Part shown: one piece after another, positions 1 through 5,641 of the stretch
How the letters are laid out: the number at the start of each line of letters is the position of its first letter
Numbering within the stretch: the stretch's first letter is position 1
NCBI GenBank assembly: GCA_045593785.1
Contig: JAZNXH010000073.1
Location: 1-12,290 of the forward strand
Length of the DNA stretch: 12,290 nucleotides
Reading direction: 5' to 3'
DNA from: SZUA-448 sp045593785
Lineage (GTDB): Bacteria > Bacillota > Clostridia > Lachnospirales > Lachnospiraceae
Position numbers and translations under genes: made by a program
Notes under the pieces: model-generated
Told to the model about the DNA's origin: nothing
The model's input: only the letters and a program-made list of their open reading frames with translations
Databases searched by the model: none

Positions 1-28
1 AGTAGTCTAAATCGCTTAATCTTTTCAT
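1..28 (-). CDS. Start of next gene, probable MalF-type ABC permease (partial)
   Basis: Seen: an ATG at 28-26 on the minus strand opens a frame reading MKRLSDLDY before the window ends. It has a strong AAGGAGA ribosome binding site at 43-37, 8 bases upstream. Nine residues are too few to identify a family. Inference: a gene directly downstream of a maltodextrin-binding protein on the same strand is usually the first membrane permease of the ABC importer (MalF). It is separated from malE by about 150 bases holding an attenuator-like hairpin, so it is probably expressed at a lower level from the same promoter. The remaining sequence lies outside the window, so product and length are unknown. Confidence 0.55.
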
Positions 29-79
29 AAATGCAATCTCCTTAATAAAATGAGAAGCCAGTGTGATAATAAGAACAAA

Positions 80-135
80 GCATTGTCAGCCGAAACACAA
101 GACAACTGTTTGTCCTATGCATCGGCTAACAATGC
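80..135 (-). terminator. Attenuator-like terminator between malE and the next gene
   Basis: Seen: 14-base arms at 122-135 and 80-93 form an inverted repeat. In minus-strand RNA the single non-identical pair is a U.G wobble, so the stem is fully paired only in the malE-sense transcript. A smaller stem-loop (GACAA/TTGTC, 101-105 with 110-114) sits in the apical loop. The RNA then runs into TTTGTTCTTATTAT, and AAG before the stem can extend pairing into the U-run. This is a rho-independent terminator layout with an interrupted U-tract. Because a gene with a good ribosome site follows, partial termination or 3' protection of malE mRNA is more likely than full termination (inference). Confidence 0.7.
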
Positions 136-142
136 CTTCCAA

Positions 143-160
143 GGTAGGCCTATACCCACC
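143..160 (-). other. Small RNA hairpin just after malE
   Basis: Seen: in minus-strand RNA, GGUGGG (160-155) can pair with CCUACC (148-143), six pairs including one G.U wobble, around a six-base loop. It lies between the malE stop and the larger attenuator stem at 80-135. It may add 3'-end protection to malE mRNA, or may be incidental. Confidence 0.35.
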
Positions 161-177
161 CAAACATATTCAAATAA

Positions 178-1767
178 TTACTGAGCAATCAGCTCAACAC
201 TTGCGGTAGTACCATCGTAAACGAGCTTAACAACATACTTGCCAGCTGCTTCAACAACGATGTTTGCACCGCCCGGTTCGCCGTTAACACCAAAGTTAAC
301 ATCCCAGGAAGCACCCTGACGAACCTTGAACTCTTCGCCTGCATTCAGGTCAAGAGCTTCGGAAATCCAAGTGTTCTCACCATCTGCAGTCATCGGGAAA
401 TCAGTATCCCAAGCAGTACCACAAATGCTGCCGATTACACTCCAAGCGAGCTTAGCTTCATCAGACATGTTGAGAACTGCATCGATTGCCTTATCGTAAT
501 TGTCAAGACCGGTCTGAAGATCTGCTGCAGAGGTAGCTGCCTTAGCGTCTGCGCCAAGAACCTTTGCAATATCCCACCAAGCACCGTGAATCTGACCCTG
601 CGGCTGACCATATGCATTCTGCTTTGCAAGAGCTGCAAGAGAAGCATTGTTCTGAACTTCTGCAGATGCCTGAACTGCTACGTTGGACGGACCCCACTCG
701 AAGCTTGCAAATCTCTGCTTCTGGCACTCTTCACCGGTAAGGTACTGAGCAAGAAGAGAAAGAACTGCTGCTTTCTTAGCGTCGGTCTGCGGCTTAACAC
801 CCATGAGTTTGTTACCGGTGTAAGAACCAAGGTGATAGGACTTACCGTCTACTTCGAAAGAAGGAAGATCAGTTGCGCCAAGGTTTGCACCGAAATGATC
901 TGCTGCTGCACCTGCATTCCAGATACCGGTTACGATTGCGCCTGCATCGGTAAAGATATCAGCATCGCTGTCATAAGCGGAAGACTGAGCAAGCTTCTGC
1001 ATACCCTTCATAGCAACAAGACCTTCTGCGGAGTTGAAGGTATCGTCAATTGCATTGAACTCGCCTTCAGCAGTCATGGTCCAGTTGGAGTGACAACCGG
1101 TTGCAAAGAAGAAAGATGCGGTATACCAAGCATTCTCAAGAGCGAAACGGAACTTCTTACCGTTCTTCTCACAAGCTGCGATAATAGATTCAAGGCTATC
1201 AGCGTCTGCTTCAGAGATAATGCTGGTATCATAGTAGAGATAATAGCCGTTATCACTGGTCATCGGATAAGCGTAAAGAGTACCTGCTACGGAAGATGCT
1301 GCTACAGCACCTGCGTCATTGTTTGCCTTAATGTTCTCTGCTGCTGCCTTACCAGGAGTTGCAAGCGCTGCTGCCTGAACAAGACGAGCAAGCTGGTCCT
1401 GTGCGAAACAGTAGATGTCCGGAGCGGTTGCAACGTCTGCAACTACCTTAGAGCCTGCATCTGCTTCGGTAACGCCTTCGATTGAAGCGTTGATAACGAT
1501 ACCCGGGTTAGCGGTCATGAAAGCTGCGATCTGCTCTTTGAACTGATCCGCTACGCCTTCCTTCTCGGAAACCCACATAGTGATGTCATAAGTTCCTGCA
1601 AGTTCTGCACTTACATCAGTCTTGTTTTCAGTACCAGCGTTAGCAGTGCCAGCGTTGGATCCTGCATTCGGATTGTTGGTATCATCCTGAGAACCGCCAC
1701 AAGCTACAAGGCAGGAGGTAATCATAACCAACACAAGAATAAGTGCCCAAATTTTACTCATTTTCAT
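178..1767 (-). CDS. malE: Maltodextrin-binding lipoprotein with fused C-terminal starch-binding-like domain
   Basis: Predicted 529-aa extracellular solute-binding protein of the maltose/maltodextrin ABC family. Residues 1-22 are a lipoprotein signal ending in lipobox LVAC, with Cys23 as the lipid-anchored residue. An Asn/Ala/Gly/Thr-rich linker runs to about residue 58. The binding-protein fold follows (YDITMWVSE start, GTLYAYPMTSDNGYYLYYD, GQIHGAWWDIAKVLG near its end). Residues about 442-529 form an extra beta-rich domain beginning WSVIGS and holding FPMTADGENTW, EEFKVRQGASWDVNFG and GKYVVKLVYDG, the pattern of X25/SusE-SusF-like starch-associated modules. Start chosen at 1767: AGGGAGAA at 1783-1776 lies 8 bases upstream, while the longer in-frame opening to 1830 would overlap the promoter. 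It has its own promoter, so it is probably expressed more than the permease. Ligand is inferred from neighbours and fold. Confidence 0.9.
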   Translation of the reverse strand: MKMSKIWALILVLVMITSCLVACGGSQDDTNNPNAGSNAGTANAGTENKTDVSAELAGTYDITMWVSEKEGVADQFKEQIAAFMTANPGIVINASIEGVTEADAGSKVVADVATAPDIYCFAQDQLARLVQAAALATPGKAAAENIKANNDAGAVAASSVAGTLYAYPMTSDNGYYLYYDTSIISEADADSLESIIAACEKNGKKFRFALENAWYTASFFFATGCHSNWTMTAEGEFNAIDDTFNSAEGLVAMKGMQKLAQSSAYDSDADIFTDAGAIVTGIWNAGAAADHFGANLGATDLPSFEVDGKSYHLGSYTGNKLMGVKPQTDAKKAAVLSLLAQYLTGEECQKQRFASFEWGPSNVAVQASAEVQNNASLAALAKQNAYGQPQGQIHGAWWDIAKVLGADAKAATSAADLQTGLDNYDKAIDAVLNMSDEAKLAWSVIGSICGTAWDTDFPMTADGENTWISEALDLNAGEEFKVRQGASWDVNFGVNGEPGGANIVVEAAGKYVVKLVYDGTTASVELIAQ

Positions 1768-1775
1768 AAGTAGTA

Positions 1776-1783
1776 TTCTCCCT
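1776..1783 (-). promoter_or_regulatory. Ribosome binding site of malE
   Basis: Seen: AGGGAGAA in the minus-strand transcript, 8 bases before the ATG at 1767. It decides the start in favour of MKMSKIW rather than the in-frame upstream Met at 1830 or the Met two codons further in. Confidence 0.8.
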
Positions 1784-1800
1784 AATGGTAAATATTTTTC

Positions 1801-1814
1801 TGCGCCTCTGCGCA
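1801..1814 (-). other. Hairpin at the 5' end of malE mRNA
   Basis: Seen: TGCGC-AGAG-GCGCA, a perfect five-pair GC-rich stem with a four-base loop. With the -10 element at 1821-1826 the transcript should begin near 1814, so the mRNA would start with this hairpin. Terminal 5' stem-loops are known to slow mRNA decay; that role here is inference. Confidence 0.55.
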
Positions 1815-1820
1815 ATCTGT

Positions 1821-1849
1821 ATCTTATCATTTTCAGCCTACTGTGTCAA
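1821..1849 (-). promoter_or_regulatory. Sigma-A promoter of malE
   Basis: Seen on the minus strand: -35 TTGACA at 1849-1844 (perfect consensus), a 17-base spacer, -10 TAAGAT at 1826-1821, and TG one base before the -10 (extended -10). The predicted start is near 1814. The promoter lies immediately downstream of the terminator that ends the amylase transcript, so malE and what follows form a separate transcription unit. No clear CcpA or LacI-type operator was recognised over it. Confidence 0.8.
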
Positions 1850-1851
1850 TT

Positions 1852-1877
1852 AAAAAATAGGACAAAAGTCCCTTTTT
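1852..1877 (-). terminator. Rho-independent terminator after the amylase gene
   Basis: Seen in minus-strand RNA: GGGAC-UUUU-GUCCU followed by UUUUUU, with four further A-U pairs possible from the A-run before the stem into the U-run (one A/A mismatch between). A second GGACAA at 1890-1885 can instead pair with UUGUCC at 1865-1860, giving a longer alternative stem around CTTTTTGAAAAAG. It ends the malQ-pulA-galactanase-amylase unit directly before the malE promoter. Confidence 0.75.
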
Positions 1878-1912
1878 CAAAAAGTTGTCCGTTGCCCGCA
1901 AACACCTGTCTT

Positions 1913-1932
1913 TTCACGCTTTTTTGCGTGAA
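1913..1932 (-). other. Perfect inverted repeat just after the amylase stop codon
   Basis: Seen: TTCACGC and GCGTGAA separated by six bases (A6 in the minus-strand transcript), beginning four bases after the amylase TAG. The stem has seven pairs but is followed by AAGACAGG rather than a U-run, so it is not by itself an intrinsic terminator. It may protect the 3' end of the operon mRNA. Confidence 0.5.
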
Positions 1933-1936
1933 TTCT

Positions 1937-3538
1937 CTACTTTAGTAACGCGCTACTCTGAGGGTCTACTGTAAGGACCGAACCGTCCAAAATTGCCCCT
2001 CCTACTCCAATCGAATCACATAAACTTGAGATTGAAATTCCGTCGAGTGTTTTACAAGAACTCAAATCATATATAAGCGTTTCCGTTGGTGAAGTATTAT
2101 GTACCAGCACGATACTTTCACCCTCGTATTCAATTAAAAATCCACCGAGATTCTTTTCTCCAAAATCTAGCGCAGTATAATCGCCTCTTGCGATTGCAGG
2201 ATACTTATGTCGTATTGCAAGCAGCCTGCAGTAATAGTTATAGAGGCTGTTTTCGTCCGCCATCTGTTCGGCTGCCGTCGTATTAATCTGCTTATCGGCA
2301 GGATAGGTCGAACCTACCGGGTCCTTTATCATATCTTCGTCACCCCAAAGCATTGCAAGACGGCGGTTTGCATCGGTATTCGCACTGCCGCGTGAGCCAC
2401 GCATACCAATCTCTTCGCCGTAATAGATTACCGGCGAGCCGGTGCATAGCAGATAGAGATTTGCCGCCATCCGCATATTGTTTTCCGTTACAAATGCTCC
2501 GGCAATCCGGTCCATATCATGGTTTGACAGAAAAGGCATTACCATAGCCTCCGGATCTTTTTCCAGCACCTTATCCTGGAAAGATTCCACGTACTTCGTA
2601 TATTTTGTGATGTTCGAATTACCCTTCGCCGCCGCGGCTACCATTCCCTCTGCCTGCGCCATTGCAAAATTAAAGCAATTCATCGCATCATAATACTCCA
2701 GTATCTCAGTCTCGCCCGACCAGCACTCACCAACGCAATAGATATCCGGTTTTATCAAACGCAGTTCATCCATATACCATTTCCAGAACTCAACGGATTT
2801 ATCCGTGTTGCCGTAATAGATATACTTCACCGCATCAAAACGGAACCCGTCTACACCAAGATTAAGATAGTGTTTTGCAACCTCCAGCATCGCTTCTCTT
2901 ACCTTCGGATTGTCAAAGTTGAGTTCCGGCATATCTCCGGAAAAATTGCACTCATACCAAGCGTCCACACCTGCAATCTTCTGGTACTGCACACCACCTG
3001 CCTTTTCCGCGGTGGTAACACAGGTGTAATAATCATAATACTCGTTTGCCGTGTCGCCGTTCATTCTTGCTTCTTTGAATTGTTCGAACCACTCATGACG
3101 GTTTGACGTGTGATTGATTGCAAGGTCAAGAATCAACTTCACATTTCTCTCATGACATAAGTCAACCAGCTCCTTCAGGTCTTTCTCTTCCCCAAAGCGC
3201 CAATCGATCTTATAGTAATCACTCGCATCATATTTATGGTACGAGGGTGAAGAAAAGATAGGGGACAGCCAGATTCCCTGTACCCCAAGGCTTTTTCCTG
3301 AATTGATATCGCCGTCGTTCAGATAGTCGAGATGATTGATAATACCACGCAAATCACCGAAACCATCACCGTTCGCGTCCGAGAATGAACCGACAAAAAT
3401 CTGGTAAAACGTCCTGTAGTTATCGTCTACCGGAAGAATCTCCGGCTCGGTTTGCTTGTTGCAACCTGTCAATATTGTCGAGAGCAACAAAACTCCCATC
3501 ATAAACACAATCAGTATGTTTTTTTTATGCTTTTTCAT
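1937..3538 (-). CDS. Alpha-amylase lipoprotein, GH13 (GH13_36-like)
   Basis: Predicted 533-aa surface-anchored alpha-amylase that hydrolyses internal alpha-1,4 bonds of starch. Residues 1-25 are a signal peptide with lipobox LTGC (Cys26). The GH13 barrel follows: FYQIFVGSFSDANGDGFGDL, then YHKYDASDYYKID, region I DLAINH (138-143), GFRFDAV with nucleophile Asp235, VGECW with acid/base Glu271, and SNHD with Asp341, so the catalytic triad is complete. The last 80 or so residues are the usual C-terminal beta domain. No carbohydrate-binding module is visible. The motif wording resembles subfamily GH13_36 (Thermotoga AmyA type), from memory. The ATG at 3538 was chosen with GAGGA at 3555-3551, a long 12-base spacing; an in-frame GTG at 3547 is an alternative. 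It is the last gene of the malQ unit, followed by a terminator. Confidence 0.92.
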   Translation of the reverse strand: MKKHKKNILIVFMMGVLLLSTILTGCNKQTEPEILPVDDNYRTFYQIFVGSFSDANGDGFGDLRGIINHLDYLNDGDINSGKSLGVQGIWLSPIFSSPSYHKYDASDYYKIDWRFGEEKDLKELVDLCHERNVKLILDLAINHTSNRHEWFEQFKEARMNGDTANEYYDYYTCVTTAEKAGGVQYQKIAGVDAWYECNFSGDMPELNFDNPKVREAMLEVAKHYLNLGVDGFRFDAVKYIYYGNTDKSVEFWKWYMDELRLIKPDIYCVGECWSGETEILEYYDAMNCFNFAMAQAEGMVAAAAKGNSNITKYTKYVESFQDKVLEKDPEAMVMPFLSNHDMDRIAGAFVTENNMRMAANLYLLCTGSPVIYYGEEIGMRGSRGSANTDANRRLAMLWGDEDMIKDPVGSTYPADKQINTTAAEQMADENSLYNYYCRLLAIRHKYPAIARGDYTALDFGEKNLGGFLIEYEGESIVLVHNTSPTETLIYDLSSCKTLDGISISSLCDSIGVGGAILDGSVLTVDPQSSALLK

Positions 3539-3559
3539 ATTCCCCACATTTCCTCATCT

Positions 3560-3591
3560 CTGTAAGTGAATAATGTCATCCACTCTTACAG
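3560..3591 (-). other. Intercistronic hairpin between galactanase and amylase genes
   Basis: Seen: CTGTAAG (3591-3585 on the minus strand) and CTTACAG (3566-3560) are exact inverted repeats; with a two-base bulge GUG/CAC adds to the stem, giving about nine pairs. It ends just before the amylase ribosome site and lacks a U-run. It may be a processing or stability element, or influence amylase translation (inference). Confidence 0.45.
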
Positions 3592-3614
3592 GTACTGCGT
3601 ATATTTTACTAACA

Positions 3615-5594
3615 TTATTTGACTGAGTTTAGCATTGCATCGTCAATCTTACCCCATGCATTCGGTCCGGAGCACTTTACGTAGATTCCTACCGTAATCT
3701 CATCTCCCTCAGCATATGCAATCTCATTTATTGCAGCCGTATGCCACTCGTCGTAAACAGTAATCTCTGTTTTCGCATGCTGAACCATCTCACCGTTAAT
3801 CTTAACATAGGAGTAGATGTCAGTCTCACCGCCATCGCCGCCCATAATAGAGATGGAGTAGTTATATGTACCACTTTTGAGATTTTTGACTTCCTGTTCC
3901 AGAGTGAATTCCACGCAATCCTTTCCTGCGCCCCAGAAATGATAGTGCTTATTGCCTGTCAGCGAGTCGCTCACCTTGTCTTCCACATGAAGTTCATCAA
4001 AACTCTTCAGTGCGGTAGCCATCCAGCCGGCCTCTCCGTCCTCAAAACTCCAGTTTTCAAGGAAATTATATTCTACCATGGAGACATAACAAATTGCTTC
4101 CATACCGTCCGCAGAGCCTTTGATTGTATACTTTGCAACACCACCTTGCTTCATCGCCTCAACATCTACGCCCTGCCATTCGACCGGTATTTCTTTTTTT
4201 GAGTTGTCGGTCAGAATTGCATTGACCGTATCCGGCATGACAATGTCACCGTTCAAATCAATCATCAGATTAGTATCTTCGATTGCGTCTGCTTTGGTTG
4301 TGATTTCATTTCCGCTTCTCATAAGTAAAAAAACTTTAAGTGATTCCAAAGCTTTACCATCTTGATTGAAAAACGCCTGATTGTCAACCGCGCAACCACC
4401 GTACCACTGTCCTGCATCCTCAGGATCGTATTCCGCCGCATAGGAACTTGCCCAGCCGGAACCATATTTTTCCCAGAGTGCCAGATTCTCTTCATAACTC
4501 TCTGCGCCCGAACTGATCCAAGTGCCTTCCCAATAAAAGACGCCGATGCCGTTCTCCATTTTATTTACAACGGTATCCACTACATCGCGAACAAGATTTG
4601 CCTGTCCCTGGACCGTATACGGATAGTTTTTCACAAATCCGTCGCCTTCCCCTACAGTATTACCGTAAAAGTCAGTATTTTCCGGAGTATAAGCATAGGA
4701 TGTCTCTGCTACCATTACTTTCTTTCCGTATTTTTGTGTCACCTTATTGAGAACCACAGAAAGATTGTCAAAGGTTCCGTGCCAATACGGATAATAAGAA
4801 GATGCAAAAACGTCATAGTCCACACCGTAGTAGTCTAAGTTTGCACTGTAGCTCTCATAGTTAGTTACCTTTTCCGGATTTGCAAAATGAATCGCAATCA
4901 TTGCTTCCGGGCAAACTTCCCGAACAGCTCTCGAACCGGCTGACATCAGTTGTGTGATTCTTTTCCAACCGCCAAGCTCACTGCTCGACTCACCGCACAT
5001 CGCTCCGTTGGTCTCATTACCAATCTGAACCATACCGATGTCCACACCGGCTTCCACCAGCTTTTCCAAGCACTCCTTCGTGTAAGCATAAAGGGCTTCG
5101 CTTTTCCGATCGATATTCATTCCCTGCCATGCTTTCGGTACCATCTGCTTGGCCGGATCTGCCCAGAAATCGCTGTAATGGAAGTTGACAAGCAGTTTCA
5201 TTCCGTATTGCGTGGCACGTTTCCCGATTGCAATTGCATTGCCGATGTCACAGTTTCCGCCTCCATATCCTCTACCATCCTTATCAAAAGGATCATTCCA
5301 GATCCGCACACGGATATAGTTGATTCCGTTCTCGGAAAGTATCTGATACACATCCTTTTCCGTACCATCGTGGTCGTAATACCGAACGCCACCTGCTTCC
5401 AAGGACGGAACGCAGGAAGCATCCATGCCGAAGATAAAATCATCCGAAAGGTTTTCTACTTTTTTCACATACAAAGAATCCGAACTCACACTATTTCTCA
5501 TATCATTATCTTTCTGTCCCGATAAACCACAGGACGGTAAAAGTGCAACAAGCGCTAATATCGTCAGAACACGCATTATGCTTTTTCGTTTCAT
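3615..5594 (-). CDS. Arabinogalactan endo-beta-1,4-galactanase lipoprotein, GH53
   Basis: Predicted 659-aa secreted lipoprotein that cleaves beta-1,4-galactan of pectin side chains (same family as Bacillus GanB). From Met at 5594: signal peptide with lipobox LPSC (Cys22); GH53 barrel about residues 48-420 with FGMDASCVPSLEAGG, INYIRVRIWNDP, LLVNFHYSDFWADPAKQ, acid/base Glu194 in QIGNETNGAM and nucleophile Glu297 in MVAETSYAYT; an Ig-like Big_4-type segment about 429-506; and a C-terminal domain about 508-659 (NWSFEDGEAGW to GKIDDAMLNS) resembling galactan-binding CBM61. The start is uncertain: an in-frame GTG at 5645 overlaps the pulA stop, and an ATG lies at 5606; 5594 gives the most normal signal peptide, with GGAAAGG rather far upstream. 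It sits between two starch enzymes, which is unusual, since no other galactan gene is in view. Confidence 0.9.
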   Translation of the reverse strand: MKRKSIMRVLTILALVALLPSCGLSGQKDNDMRNSVSSDSLYVKKVENLSDDFIFGMDASCVPSLEAGGVRYYDHDGTEKDVYQILSENGINYIRVRIWNDPFDKDGRGYGGGNCDIGNAIAIGKRATQYGMKLLVNFHYSDFWADPAKQMVPKAWQGMNIDRKSEALYAYTKECLEKLVEAGVDIGMVQIGNETNGAMCGESSSELGGWKRITQLMSAGSRAVREVCPEAMIAIHFANPEKVTNYESYSANLDYYGVDYDVFASSYYPYWHGTFDNLSVVLNKVTQKYGKKVMVAETSYAYTPENTDFYGNTVGEGDGFVKNYPYTVQGQANLVRDVVDTVVNKMENGIGVFYWEGTWISSGAESYEENLALWEKYGSGWASSYAAEYDPEDAGQWYGGCAVDNQAFFNQDGKALESLKVFLLMRSGNEITTKADAIEDTNLMIDLNGDIVMPDTVNAILTDNSKKEIPVEWQGVDVEAMKQGGVAKYTIKGSADGMEAICYVSMVEYNFLENWSFEDGEAGWMATALKSFDELHVEDKVSDSLTGNKHYHFWGAGKDCVEFTLEQEVKNLKSGTYNYSISIMGGDGGETDIYSYVKINGEMVQHAKTEITVYDEWHTAAINEIAYAEGDEITVGIYVKCSGPNAWGKIDDAMLNSVK

Positions 5595-5641
5595 TTTACA
5601 TACCATGCCTTTCCAGCATCTGCAAAATCTGTATTTCTTAC

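Noticed and set aside
586..1485. A 299-codon open frame on the plus strand opposite malE.
   Set aside because: It lies wholly within malE, encodes a Cys-rich protein with no recognisable motif, and follows from codon use of the real gene on the other strand. No ribosome site or promoter supports it.
1768..1830. A 21-codon N-terminal extension of malE starting at 1830.
   Set aside because: Its start lies upstream of the -10 box at 1821-1826, so it cannot be on the predicted transcript, and it would bury the lipoprotein signal peptide.
1913..1932. The inverted repeat after the amylase stop as the operon terminator.
   Set aside because: The stem is perfect, but the RNA after it is AAGACAGG with no U-run. 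The terminator proper is at 1852-1877.
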